Assembly (NCBI RefSeq): GCF_037325665.1
Contig: NC_090248.1
Coordinates: 20,585,137 to 20,649,136 of the forward strand
Direction of reading: 5' to 3'
From: Littorina saxatilis
Lineage: Eukaryota > Mollusca > Gastropoda > Littorinimorpha > Littorinidae
DNA: 64,000 nt
Part shown: positions 45,602 to 56,941 of the stretch, piece by piece
Layout of the letters: each line of letters opens with the position of its first letter
Position numbering within the stretch: the first letter of the stretch is position 1
Notes under the pieces: generated by a model
What the model saw: the letters and a program-made list of their open reading frames with translations, nothing else
What the model was told of the DNA's origin: nothing
Database searches by the model: none
Program-made: the position numbers and the translations under genes

Positions 45602-45922
45602 AGGCACACTCCTTCCTCAATTCCTGTGTAAGCATTTCGACTCGTCAACTCAGATCTGGACAGGCTTTTTTTTTTTTTCTCCACTTAGACACATACCAGA
45701 CACAGCCTTCTGCTCTCTGTGCAGAGTTCTAACAAATGTTATGAACTCATTTGCAAAAGCCAGTGATGGCTCTTTAGAAATCAAATGCAAATCCTGATTG
45801 GTTTTTTAATCCAACTCTGAAAAAGAAACTATCCGGGATTTGAATTTAGGTTTGTGTCCAAGGGGATGAATACTTATCCCACGTAAAAGCCTGAAAATGA
45901 TGAGACTGGAAGGAGTGTGCCT
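45602..45922. mobile_element. TTAA-flanked MITE (321 bp)
   Basis: TTAA is at 45,598-45,601 and 45,923-45,926. The ends AGGCACACTCCTTCC and GGAAGGAGTGTGCCT are perfect inverted repeats of 15 bp. It is a non-coding, Kolobok/piggyBac-type non-autonomous element. Confidence 0.9.
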
Positions 45923-46111
45923 TTAACTTTCAGGTGCTGAGCCACATTTATGAATCTTGAGTATGCCAGAATGTTAACCCTGTAGCAGAATGTGGTTGAT
46001 ATGCATGTTTGTTTCTTTAGATGCAATATTTCTTTTGCAGTCAAGTGTGGGAAGAGCACTAGAGCAATTTTTGTAGGAATCCAACCTGAAAATTCAATTT
46101 GTTAATGTTAA

Positions 46112-46611
46112 AGGCACAGTGCAGCTCACAGCCTTCGTTTTGCGTTTTTGTTGCAGCTGAGTGCATTAACAGTTCAAAAATCCTCCTATGGTAGCAAAAC
46201 AAACCCAAAACTACCCAACGACGACATCTGTGAAGCTCGACAGTTTCTTGTTCACGCGAGTGCATAAATTAACCTAGTTATTATGTGGTCTTTGGTCGGA
46301 CTTCGATTCAACTGAGTGATTCCGGCCTCCATTTTTGTTTTACACAAACTCATGATGACGTCTGACATAGTTTGCTTAGTGACATGTCTTTTTGTGCATG
46401 ATGTGGTGATCTACCTGATCTAAATTTAGATCCAAAAATAGGCCAAGATCAGCCGGGTCCGAGTACGAAATTAATTCATAAAAAATCGCAGTTCTTGACT
46501 CTTTGGGTGCAAGTCAATGAAACTTGGTAGTTCTTCTAACGGATAGCTGCCTGAGGTATGACTAAAAGCCACAGGGGCTCCGTGCACCTGGATTTGACAT
46601 GTTCAGTACCT
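46112..46611. mobile_element. TTAA-flanked element (500 bp), weak inverted repeats
   Basis: TTAA is at 46,108-46,111 and 46,612-46,615. The ends are AGGCACAGTGCA and, inverted, AGGTACTGAACA: eight of twelve positions agree. Similar AGG(C/T)A starts occur in the 45,602 element. Probably an older member of the same class. Confidence 0.6.
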
Positions 46612-46640
46612 TTAAGAGTTTTGTTTGTTCACCCAAAATG

Positions 46641-46756
46641 CAGTGGAACCTCTGTTTAAGACCTCAACAAAACAGGTCTAAAATGGGAGGGTCTTAAAAC
46701 TGAGACAGTAGGCTCCTAAAATGGCAAAAGTCCTGTTGTAAAAGGGGGTTCCGCTG
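46641..46756. mobile_element. TGGAACC-type MITE (116 bp)
   Basis: The ends CAGTGGAACCTCTGTTTAAG and TTGTAAAAGGGGGTTCCGCTG are imperfect inverted repeats of the family at 34,101. It is shorter than that copy owing to an internal deletion. Confidence 0.8.
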
Positions 46757-47665
46757 TACCATTTATTTAGTTAGGAGCGCACAGGGAGTCTTTCTTTTGG
46801 ACTGTGACCAATTTATGCTGTGGTTGAGTATTTAGTCCACATGAGCCAAGTTATGCTTTACTTACACTTGCAGCAATCCAGTATTGTATAATTTGTGTCA
46901 CGAAATGTAAAACTGTATAATTGAAAGGAATTTAAAGAAAGAATATATTTTGCATCTGCATCACAAAAGTAAATCAGATTTATGTTGAAGCCATATTTAA
47001 AATAGATTCATACGGTGTGCATGCTACTATATTTACGGGTATTGTTTTAACATACATTTTTACTGATGTACAGTGATAGTTATTATGTAGTGTAATCATG
47101 GCTCTTCAGTTAAAAGAAATCAGATTTTATTTCTGTAAATTAAGTTTTGTTCAGACGTTGACTCAGCTTTGGAAATTACTGCCTTCAGTAAACCCAAACC
47201 ACATATAGGATACTTCCACCTTTATCACTCTGCAGAATGTCTCCCTTGCTTGTCATCTGGAGGTCAAAGGCCACAGTTGTTTTGCTGTTGCATCATAGGG
47301 AATTGCACATTAAACTGATGCAAATTCCTTGCCCTCATAATCAAATAAGGGGTGTGGGTAGTTTTGGTACCTTTGGAATCAGGCTTTGTTGTGTGTGTTT
47401 TATTTTAAATGTTAGCTTATTTACTACTTATTTAGTTGTTAACAATTAAGTTTATCTGCAAACGTTATGAGCTAAAATTAGGTAAAACGCATATATGCGC
47501 ATGTTCTCTGAAATTGATCACGGTTTATGCATGTGTAGACCATTTCTGTTCTCTATTTATTCACTTGCTTTTGGGATTGTTTGCATTTTTATGTCAAATG
47601 TGTTACAAGAAAAGAAGAAAAAAAGTATGTGCAAAATGCTTGAATAAAGAGAGTAAACATTTTGG

Positions 47666-48127
47666 CAGATTGTGATTGAACCTGTATGCTTGTACGAATG
47701 TGTGTCTGTATGCATGTGTGTCTGTATGCATGTGTGTTTGTCAATACAGTGTCATGTATCATGATCTTCCTCATGTACTGGTATTAAACACAAATAATAT
47801 CCATAAGCAAATATCTGTTTATTAACATTTCTTTTGTTTGTGCCAGGCATCATTAACACAACAAAAATGGTCAATGTTTCATGCAAACTTACAACCACAT
47901 GCGTGCAATGTTTTCACTGGAAATGATATGAAGTTTTTCCAGTTCCGCAAGTCTCCTTTTCTTCCCCATATTCGTATGAGATTTTCGTTAAACAGTTTCA
48001 CCTATCAGTCTCATTCTTTGAATCTTAGACAACCTCTCGATGTTGACTAAACAGAAACAAAATCCGAAACATACATCACACTGCTAAATATCAGGCAGGG
48101 GACCGTCAGATTACGGGAAGTCGAGAT
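47666..48127. other. Short intergenic stretch
   Basis: Contains a small TGTGTCTGTATGCA repeat at about 47,700-47,738. Nothing else is recognised. Confidence 0.5.
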
Positions 48128-48630
48128 ATTTATCAATCGATCAATCAATATGAGGCTTATATCGCGCGTATTCCGTGGGTACAGTTCTAAGCGCAGGGTT
48201 TTATTTTTATTTTATGCAATTTATATCGCGCACATATTCAAGGCGCAGGGATTTATTTATGCCGTGTGAGATGGATTTTTTTTACACAATACATCACGCA
48301 TTCACATCGGCCAGCAGATCGCAGCCATTTTGGTGCATATCCTACTTTTCACGGCCTATTATTCCAAGTCACACGGGTATTTTGGTGGACATTTTTATCT
48401 ATGCCTATGCAATTTTGCCAGGAAAGACCCTTTTGTCAATCGTGGGATCTTTAACGTGCACACCCCAATGTAGTGTACACGAAGGGACCTCGGTTTTTCG
48501 TCTCATCCGAAAGACTAGCACTTGAACCCACCACCTAGGTTAGGAAAGGGGGGAGAACATTGCTAACGCCTTGACCTAGGGTCGAACTCGCAACCTCTCG
48601 CAAGTGCGTTACCACTCGGCCACCCAGTCC
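48128..48630 (-). mobile_element. tRNA-headed SINE, (GATT)n tail, full length
   Basis: On the minus strand the head GGGTGGCCGAGTGGTAACGC contains an A-box and is followed by a B-box GAGTTCGACCC; this is a Ser/Leu-type tRNA start. The body ends GCGCGATATAAGCCTCATAT then GATTGATCGATTG. Internal ATATCGCGC/CGCAGGG phrases are duplicated at 48,190-48,250. The 1,853-2,165 copy is a 5'-truncated relative. Confidence 0.85.
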
Positions 48631-49488
48631 TTAATTTATGTCCTTACTGAGACTTTCCCCCTCAAAGAATAATTCAAAATTTAGACCTGGATTTACCAAT
48701 GACACTGTAATGTGCAATAGCAATTAGCATAAAACACGGCATAAATAGATCCCTGCGCCTTGAGTCCGAGTCTGGAGATACGCGCGCGATAGAAGACTTC
48801 ATATATATAATTAACTTGATCCTCTAAATGATTAGAATTTAAACAAGATATACCTGAGGAGGTTATACATGAATAATTCCCGTGAGTAAGCCAAATGATG
48901 TAACACATAATCTGCTCAGTCAACCACAACCTTATGTTCATGACTTATTACAGTGCACACACATTCAAACGAAATGACCAAGATCTAATTTCACGACAAA
49001 ACGTAACTACTACAAATAAGCTATGCTATGCTAACTTGGTTTTTCTGTCCCCAGAACTAGTGTCTATTTGGGACATGACGTGGTTATATGCTAGGAGAAC
49101 TACAAATGTAACCAAGCTTCTACTAAGTCTCCGAATCATACATTGTAGTGACTCGCCATGCACAAAAACAAACAGAAACTGAAGAAAGCCAAATTAAGTT
49201 AAAAGCTTTGATGAAGGATATCGTTGCTTTGAAAATGTAGCTGTACAGTAAACACTCTTGACCTCTATTTATTACCAAGACACTTGATATTTGAGATCTT
49301 ACAGCAGCAAATCGTCGCTGTAATTCACAAACCTCGTATATAAATTTTTCCTTTTTTCAGAAAAACGAAACAAAATGTTTTGAAAAACCACTGCTTCAAA
49401 TACAACTTCAATTCATGGGTTAATACTGTATTTTCTTTAAAACAGTGCAATACCATTTTTAATGTGTGTTAATATCAGTTATTAATAA
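48631..49488. other. AT-rich intergenic stretch
   Basis: No gene, RNA or mobile element is recognised. Confidence 0.5.
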
Positions 49489-49502
49489 TATTCCATTCAA
49501 TT

Positions 49503-49807
49503 TTTTGTTTGTTTGTTTGCTTAATGCCCAGCCGACCACGAAGGGCCATATCAGGGCGGTGCTGCTTTGACATATATATAACGTGCGCCACACACAAGAC
49601 AGAAGTCGCAGCACAGGCTTCATGTCTCACCCAGTCACATTATTCTGACACAGGACCAACCACTCCTAGCACTAACCCCATAATGCCAGACGCCAGGCGG
49701 AGCAGCCACTAGATTGCCAATTTTAAAGTCTTAGGTATGAGCCAGGTTCGAACCCACGACCTCCCGATCACGGGGCGGACGCCATACCACTAGGCCAACC
49801 GTGCCGG
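49503..49807 (-). mobile_element. tRNA-headed SINE, (CAAA)n tail, with 14-bp target duplication
   Basis: TATTCCATTCAATT flanks both ends (49,489-49,502 and 49,808-49,821). On the minus strand the head CGGCACGGTTGGCCTAGTGG holds an A-box and GGTTCGAACC is a perfect B-box. The 3' end reads CTGATATGGCCCTTCGTGG then GTCGGCTGGGCATTAAGC and (AAAC)n, close to the ends of the other SINE families here. The clean duplication implies a fairly young insertion. Confidence 0.95.
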
Positions 49808-49821
49808 TATTCCATTCAATT

Positions 49822-50991
49822 GAAAAAGTATTGAGATATTGGAGCTTTTTATCCAAAGGAGTCATCCAGAAGTGGTATATAATATACGAGGTTTTTTTTT
49901 AATGCAAGCTAAAAATACAACAGCTGGAACCCCCGTCTCTTTCAAATTATGGCATAGTTTCCGTCAAAGTGTGACACAAACACCTCGTAAGCTTAACTTG
50001 AGTGGGTATTTTTTGCCGCTCACTTCGAAGAAATGGAAGAGTTTTTTTCCCAAGAACTTCAAATCAAATCAAATTAACTCTATTATTTCACATGGAGAAA
50101 TTGCAGTGGTGGTGCATGTAACATAAAGACAGACGAAAGATGACAACATTAATATTATATTTGAATATATGTATTAATCACTAACATTGTTAAGCACATA
50201 ACAGCACCACCTGAGTTGCCCTGTGTCAAACCCCCTCCCCCCCCCCCCCCCCATTGGAAAACTAACTTTGCATGTGTGTATAACTTGCTTTAATGGCGCA
50301 TTTTTCTGCATTGCAACTTCAGCAACCAAAAATTACATTTCAGAAAATCTACTCCACATGTAAAAGCCTTGCTATGGACATGAAACAAGCGTTGTGCTCC
50401 AAAGCAAATGACATCAAATAAATTAAATTTTAATTAATTTAGTCTTGCAAATAATGGGCCAATGCTGTCTTTTTGAAAGGCAAACAAGAAGCTAGTCTAA
50501 CCCCTTTCTTGCTCTAGTTTACACACTTAAAATAGTACTGTATAAAAATTAATTAAACCTCTGAGGCGCCAGGAAAGTTTGAGCACATACCTAGCATGTT
50601 TCATTGTGGGCATTATTAGCATACGATGACATTATGTACAAAATCATAATTTTTATTTAAACATGTATGTACAACATTTTCTGGTGTTGAAATGTCTTGA
50701 CTGTAAAGACAAATCCAAAATGAGGACATTTAACTTTTCATGATGTAAGGGAAAAAACCCAATTGTGTGCTCTGGTCCAAAATTAAGGTACATAGGTGTA
50801 CTTGTAATGTGAATAAATCAAGTTTTTCATTAAAAAGAACACACACTATCAGTCTCCTTTACAACCAGCATTACTGATCACAATATCAGTCTCTGCAAGT
50901 TCATGTATACAAAACAAACACATACAATTTAGCAGCATCTGAAGGCTTTATATATAAAACAGAAATAAAAACCACACCTGCACCTTTTTAT
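49822..50991. other. AT-rich intergenic stretch
   Basis: A poly-C run lies at about 50,237-50,252. No gene or named element is seen. Confidence 0.5.
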
Positions 50992-51003
50992 TTAATTTTC
51001 AAC

Positions 51004-51386
51004 TTTCTTTCTTTCTTTCTTTCTTTATTTGGTGTTTAACGTCGTTTTCAACCACGAAGGTTATAATTATCGCGACGGGGAAAGGGGGGAGATGGGATAG
51101 AGCCACTTGTCAATTGTTTCTTGTTCACAAAAGCACTAATCAAAAATTTGCTCCAGGGGCTTGCAACGTAGTACAATGTATTACCTTACTGGGAGAATGC
51201 AAGTTTCCAGTACAAAGGACTTAACATTTCACACATACTGCTTGACTAAAATCTTTACAAACATTGACTATATTCTATACAAGAAACACTTAACAAGGGT
51301 AAAAAAGAGAAACAGAATCCGTTAGTCGCCTCTTACGACATGCTGGGGAGCATCGGGTAAATTCTTCCCCCTAACCCGCGGGGGGT
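51004..51386 (-). mobile_element. SINE-like retroposon (AAAG tail), copy 4, with target duplication
   Basis: Flanked by TTAATTTTCAAC (50,992-51,003) and TTAATTTGCAAC (51,387-51,398), a 12-bp duplication with one change. It is the short-head subfamily, like copy 1. The (CTTT)n at the left is the tail. Confidence 0.9.
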
Positions 51387-51459
51387 TAATTTGCAACTGA
51401 ATATCAATCAAGAACACAATTTATATGTAAAACAAGAAAAGCAAATGCTTACACGACTC

Positions 51460-51672
51460 GCCTTCGACACCCCCCCCCCCCCTCTTTAAGACACCCTTAT
51501 AGAAGACTCCCCCCCCCCCCCCCCTTCATACCCCCTCCCTCCAATGAGACCCTGCTTTCTCAGATTTTCTGTTCATAACCTCTGTAAGTTTACCCCCATT
51601 TTAAGACTCACTCTGTTTTAAGACCTGATTTTTTTCCAGGGTTTTGTAGCTCTTAAACGGAGGATTCCACTA
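51460..51672. mobile_element. Decayed TGGAACC-type MITE with poly-C runs
   Basis: It has the same internal phrases as 26,260-26,480 (GACCCTGCTTTCTCAGATTTTCTGTTCATAACC region, TTTTAAGACTC) and ends CGGAGGATTCCACTA. The left end is unclear because of poly-C expansion. Confidence 0.55.
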
Positions 51673-52189
51673 CATATGCACCCCCCCCCAAAAAAAAAAA
51701 AGAAGAAAAAAGCTGTTCAAGCTTCATAAAATATTGTTAAAATGAACGTCCACACCTGACTGATTGACACAAACTTGATCCCAGTGTGACCTGTATCAAT
51801 CCATGTAGTTATTCTACCCTAAGAATAATCCACATTTACAAACTTGCACCACCCCGACACCTTTCCCACCACCGCCTGACATGCTCAACATCCATGAAAT
51901 TTTGAAAAAAAGAGATTTTTTTTTACAACCAAAATAATTACTAATTTTCTTGACCAAATTGATTTTGGGCTGGCCAAGACAAAATATGTGTGCACAGATA
52001 CTTGCGTAACCTCATCACCAATACTCTAGCCAAGACTAAAATACCCCAGACACTAAGCTGTTACCAATTAAACAATGACATCATAGCTTAATGAGCTCAT
52101 GACTTATTTTCTTGATAGCTCAGTGGATATTTTCAGGGGGGAAAATCTTTTCGAACCCTTTTTTCATGCTGTGACTCTTAAATCTAAAG

Positions 52190-52427
52190 AAAACACTAAG
52201 ATTTGGTCATGTCTGCTGATTATCAACACCTACAATTGTGTGATATTTGGAGGCTTTTACTCTCAAAATAGTTGAGAAAACATCAAAACATCAAAACATG
52301 AACATGACACCGCTGTGACCTGAAAATATGACGAGGATAAACCAAACTAGGGTCATATCTGCAGATCATCAAACCCTTGAAATGTGCAAAGTTTCAAAGC
52401 ACAAGCTTCAAAAACACCTGAGATAAT
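52190..52427 (+). repeat. Left part of a ~152-bp tandem array
   Basis: Contains AACCAAACTAGGGTCATATC, GCAGATCATCAAACCCTTGAA and TTCAAAAACACCTGAGATAAT, which recur at 57,000, 57,150 and (weakly) 57,300. The array is interrupted exactly after ATAAT (52,423-52,427) by the 4.5 kb element. Confidence 0.75.
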
Positions 52428-53317
52428 AACCTGGGGAACGGGGCAAAAGGGGTAAAAAAAATGGTTACAGAAATGATATCGAATGGAAATGGTAAAGTGA
52501 ATGTAGATCTAACAATTGCATCATGTTATACCTATGTACGCCTCTGCATAATGGAGAATTTTCAAGTTGAAAAACGGTAGAATTTAATGTGCCCTCACTG
52601 GCCAGCCATAGCTTGGGTGATTTGTTTACCATGGGAGACAACTACAACTTCGTTTTGCGCGAGCATTTGAAGCAGAACTCTGCACGTCAACAAATCTTTG
52701 GTAAGTAAAGTATTTCGTCTTTTTTGTGCGATTTATAGTTTGAATTAAAAAGTTGCCACTAAACACTTGCAATATCAATGAATATTTCCGAGGTTTTACT
52801 TTGTTATAGGACAAATAAACGATCGGAAGCGATTGGAAGCGATCGATTTGATACTGCAGCAGACGATGCTTTGACAGTCTGTAATACGCTGCAGTGTTCG
52901 CTCGAATATATGTTTTTAATTCCTTTTTTTGTCTTTTTCTTTATAAAAATGATCTAGTTGACTACTTTTCTTGGAATGCGCAAGAGGATGATAATCAGCA
53001 GTAGCTAAATATCTGTATTTTACTGTAAATAGGACCGAATTGTTTAAGCCGACCTTCACCTTCACGCCGGCGCTAATGTTTTTTTAGGTCACAAGTATGG
53101 CTCGCGAAACAGATCTAAAGCTGCTGAGACAGTGTTGTGTATAAAATAGATTCACCGGAAAAAAGACATTATTGTACTTCTCATGATCAAACAATGAGGT
53201 AATTTAGCTACATGTATATTCTAACGTTGCCTTGTTGAGAACTGGGCGTGCGAGTCTGTGTGCGTGTGCGTTTGTGTGCGTTTGTGTGTGTGACGGTGCA
53301 TGCGTGTATGCAGTGTG

Positions 53318-53368
<51 letters not shown>

Positions 53369-53461
53369 TTCCCTGCCAGATTAAATGTCTAAAGTGATAT
53401 AACACAGAATGACTCATACTCAGTTTAATTTATTTTGCAGCTTTTGTTCCAATTACAAACC

Positions 53462-56240
53462 ATGGCGCTGTGTGTTTTGTGTGGTGATCCGCTCAACCTT
53501 GGAGAGAAGACTGTTGTGCCAACAGACAGAGGAAGAGATCTATACCATAAACAAGGCTAGTCTGGAACGTGGTGATGCCGTTTGTCTACCAGAAGGTGAA
53601 GCAGTGCACGAGGTTTGTCGTCGCAATTACACGAATGCACGTAACATTCAGAGCGTTTTGAAGAAGAAAGCAGAAAAATAGAACGCTTTATCAAATCAGT
53701 CTAGCACAGAATTTGTGCTCACAGTAATAATGTTTTGACTTTGCTAAATGTTGCCTTTTTTGCGGCAAGGAAGCAAACCTTGACTCGCGCTCTCGTCCCA
53801 AAGTGTATCCAGTTAGGACACTTGACTTTGAACGCACAATTTTTCAAGTTTGTTCGCAGCGCTGTGATGAATGGGCAGACATTGTACGAAGCAGACTGGA
53901 GTTTGTATCAGATTTGCCAGCTGCTGATGCAGTCTACCATCAAAACTGTAGTCTTTGCTTTCGGAGCAGGAAAAGACCACTACAGTTTACTCAGTCGCAT
54001 CAAGTCAACAAACAGGTGAAACTTGGTCGACCGAAAAATGAGAGGAAAGCTGAAGCGTTGGAGAAAGTTGCTACCTACCTGGTTCAAAATGAAAACGAAC
54101 AGATAACAGTGAACGACCTGATTATCAAAATGAAGGAGTTTACAGATGATGCTTATAGCCACCCGACGATGAAACAAGAACTTCAAAATTATTTTGGTGA
54201 GCAGCTCATCGTCACGGAAGTCAACGGCAAGTCAAATGTCGTAACATTCAGGAAGACAGCCTCTTCAAGTCTTCATAACTTTTATGCAAAAAAGGTCAAA
54301 GATGAGGATGCACAGAAAGAGCTGATTCTCAAAACCGCTGCAGAACTGCTAAAGAATGACATAAGAGCAGTGCCGACATCCCGTGCAATGTACCCCAGTG
54401 ATGATGACATTTCATCGCGTGGCGCCAAATTAGAGTTTGTTCCAAAGTCCTTACAGATTCTTCTTGAAAACATCTTCAGTGGAAAGGAAACCAGCGTGAA
54501 AGTCTCATCGATTGGACAGGCAATTATGCAGGCATCTCGCCCACGATTGTTGCTGTGTCCCCTGCAGATCGGACTAGCTGTGCAAATGCATCACTGTTTT
54601 GATTCAAAGTTTCTCATTGACACATTGTATTCTCTGGGATTCTGTTCATCGTACAAGGAGGTTCTGACCTATGAAATGAATGCTGCCGTTTCAGAAAACA
54701 ACGTTGCGTTTCAAGTTGATGGCCATTTTACCCAATATATCGCAGACAACCTCGACCACAACACAGCAACACTTGACGGGTGCAACACATTTCATGGAAT
54801 GGGAATGATCGCCACTGTCACTCCGACCATCGGGAAAACAGACAGGATCAGAAGAAGAACTGACGTCAAGCCAGAAGAAATAGTGAAAAGAGCTAAAGTT
54901 GACATTCAGTACTACAACAGACAAGCGTGTGATGGCCTGCTGAAGCTGAAATTTGAACATCTTGAAAACGTGTTTGTAGAAGATGTAACATCAAAGGTGG
55001 ATCTGCTGTGGAACGCTTGCTGGCTGTTGCAACCCGACAGACCATCTTGGTCTGGTTTCATGCAAGCCATCCACAAGGGCAGATATCCAGGACAGTCATC
55101 CATAATATTTATGCCGATGATCGACATGAATCCCAGTGACACCTCGTGCATATTTTCTACCCTGCATTTCATCAGTGCTCAGGCAAAGCGCAGCAACACG
55201 ACACCTGTGTTGACATTTGACCAACCCTTATAGTGGAAAGCTCTTGGCATCATCTCCAGTGAGCCAGATGGCAGCGACCTTAAAGCCTGGCCATTGTCCT
55301 TCGCCTTGGACCCTTCCATCTGGAAATGAGTTTCCTGGCGTGTATTGGCCATCTGATGGAAGAAACGGGTCTTCATGAAGTGCTGTCTACTGTGTACGCA
55401 CCAAACGCAGCGAGCAACATGCTTCAAGGGAAAGCTGTGCTGCGTGCCGTTCGAGGACACATACTTGTTGACGCAGCACTAATTATGCTGTTGCTGTCTG
55501 ACATATTCCGTGTGCCACTGCCACTGCCCGAAAGTGACACAGAAAAGAATAGAGATAAAAACACGCACGATGAGCAGACAGAAACACTTTCGACCCCTTA
55601 CGAGTCTGAACTCAATGTGAACCAAGTTGACGCACTGAGCATCAATAAGGACACTGCTGTGCAGCTTCACGGTGTTCTAGAGTTAGAAGCAGCCTCGATG
55701 AAGGAACTCAGAAACAACCTACAGTTGCAAACACTTGCTGAAGTGTTCCTCCAAGACAATGCGACCTTAGAGGATATCCTATCAGCAGGTGAAAAGGCGT
55801 TAGTGCTGCTCTACAACGGTAGTTCCAGAGAGGGTCTCGATGAACTTCGCTACCGACTCTTCTGTTCAAAGGTAGCTGTTGGAACAACGTTTGTGCAAAT
55901 TCACACTCTGCCACCCACCTCAGCAGCTGCCCGATTCCACAGCATGCGAGTGTACTTGCAAGTACAAGAATGGATGGGACTCAAAGTGGCCATGGATCCC
56001 ACGGACTACGGCTGGAAACTTGAGCATGGCATCCTTGTTCCAGTGACAACAGATCTGCCGGCAGCACCAGCCGATGTGTTAAAGGTGATTCGCTGCACAT
56101 GCAAAAGTGGTTGTGACACAAAGCGGTGTAGTTGCAGGAAACACGGACTAGAGTGCACATCTGGATGTGGGGAATGTCGCGGTGTTGGCTGCTGCAACTC
56201 GCCTCTACCGTCTTTTGAAATCGAGAGTGAAACATCGTAA
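53462..56240 (+). pseudogene. Degraded gene of a CXC-tailed, zinc-knuckle protein family
   Basis: Pieces occur in order. A first CVLCG finger with a KASLERGD/VHEVCRRNY block starts at ATG 53,462, and a second CLFCG finger lies near 53,757. A long frame to 55,233 includes YPVRTLDF, AADAVYHQNCS, NTFHGMGMIATVTP, MPMIDMNPSDTSC and TFDQPL. From 55,326, MSFLACIGHLMEETG continues to a C-terminal cysteine cluster CTCKSGCDTKRCSCRKHGLEC (CXC type). The frame is interrupted several times in the N-terminal part and once around 55,233-55,326. From memory, relatives in molluscs, annelids and cnidarians have several hundred more residues, including a FEN/PIN-like nuclease region, before the AGEKALVLLYNG block. 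Here that part is absent, so this copy looks internally deleted. Function unknown. Confidence 0.8.
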
Positions 56241-56439
56241 CCATCATGTTTTCCTCAAACGGTAGGCCTATTGTGTTATGCACTCTTTTCTTCACCTGTA
56301 GATGACTTTGAATGAAAGCCGTCCTAGGAAGTATTCTGCTGAAGAAGACAAAGGGATAGGAATAGGTATAGTCATATTAAAGAATGCGTATTTCTTTTAT
56401 CGTCCGTACGTGAACAACGCATTGCAATGCGTTATTGTT

Positions 56440-56675
56440 CATTTCATTTTCATTATTTTATTATCCCAGGGCTGGGAAATTCGGGTAGCTTCCTCCAAAT
56501 GAAAGCTTGCAGCAACAAGAGTGGTGCTAACCAGGTGTGCGCGTGTTAAGGTGTAATCAGCTAACTGCACTAATAGCAGAATGACCAAGGTCTTTTACGT
56601 CTTACTGTGGTGACACGGGGGTGGGACATGGATACCGTTTCTTAGTCTGCACATACACTTGACCCTTGTCCGTCC
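56440..56675 (-). mobile_element. SINE copy, tRNA head missing, inside the 4.5 kb element
   Basis: On the minus strand it matches the SINE at 40,731: GGACGGACAAGGGTCAA, GTATCCATGTCCCACC, GATTACACCTTAACACGC, TTGTTGCTGCAAGCTTTC and GGAAGCTACCCGAATTTCCC. The tRNA-like head (~70 bp) is missing. It is inserted between the CXC-family gene and the right end of the element, so it is younger than the element's arrival or travelled with it. Confidence 0.85.
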
Positions 56676-56941
56676 ACCGGCTTAATAAAGTGTTCCTTAT
56701 AGATGATGGTAGGCTAATGAAGCGGCGTAGAGTGGAATTTTGCGGCGTTATTGGCAGAAACAAGGGTTTTTATATGTGACGTAATCAAACCGTCATAAAA
56801 AAGTTATGCAGAGGCTGCCAACGGTATAACTCGTTGGGAATGTTGAGACAGGCTATCTAAATGCGTTGCAACAAAAAAACTTTCTGTAACCATTTTTTTT
56901 GGGTCTAAGCATAATTCTGGACAGGCTCCCCACGCTATAAT

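Larger units (their letters stand above)
42567..47665 (+). other. Probable very long 3' UTR with inserted DNA elements
   Basis: T-rich sequence without further coding exons follows the stop. The first canonical AATAAA noticed is at 47,643-47,648. If it is the real signal, the 3' UTR is ~5.1 kb and would include the hAT-like and TTAA-flanked elements listed below. Earlier non-canonical signals such as ATTAAA cannot be excluded. Confidence 0.4.
52428..56936 (+). mobile_element. 4.5 kb inverted-repeat element carrying a CXC-family gene
   Basis: ATAAT lies on both sides (52,423-52,427 and 56,937-56,941). The next array unit reads GAGATAATGTCAAC without interruption, which is the empty site. The outer ends are AACCTGGGGAAC and, inverted, AGCGTGGGGAGC. 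Farther in, AAAAAAAATGGTTACAGAAA (52,454-52,473) is perfectly inverted at 56,881-56,900. The only coding content is a degraded gene on the plus strand. A SINE sits near the right end. A short ATG frame with a consensus donor (MGDNYNFVLREHLKQN..., 52,632-52,703, then GTAAGT) may be a lost 5' exon. The superfamily is unknown: no standard transposase motif is seen, and the duplication appears to be 5 bp. Confidence 0.75.

Noticed and set aside
53409-53681. Separate small gene upstream of the CXC-family frame
   Set aside because: Its content (KASLERGD, VHEVCRRNY) matches the N-terminal part of the same family, so it belongs to the degraded gene rather than being independent.
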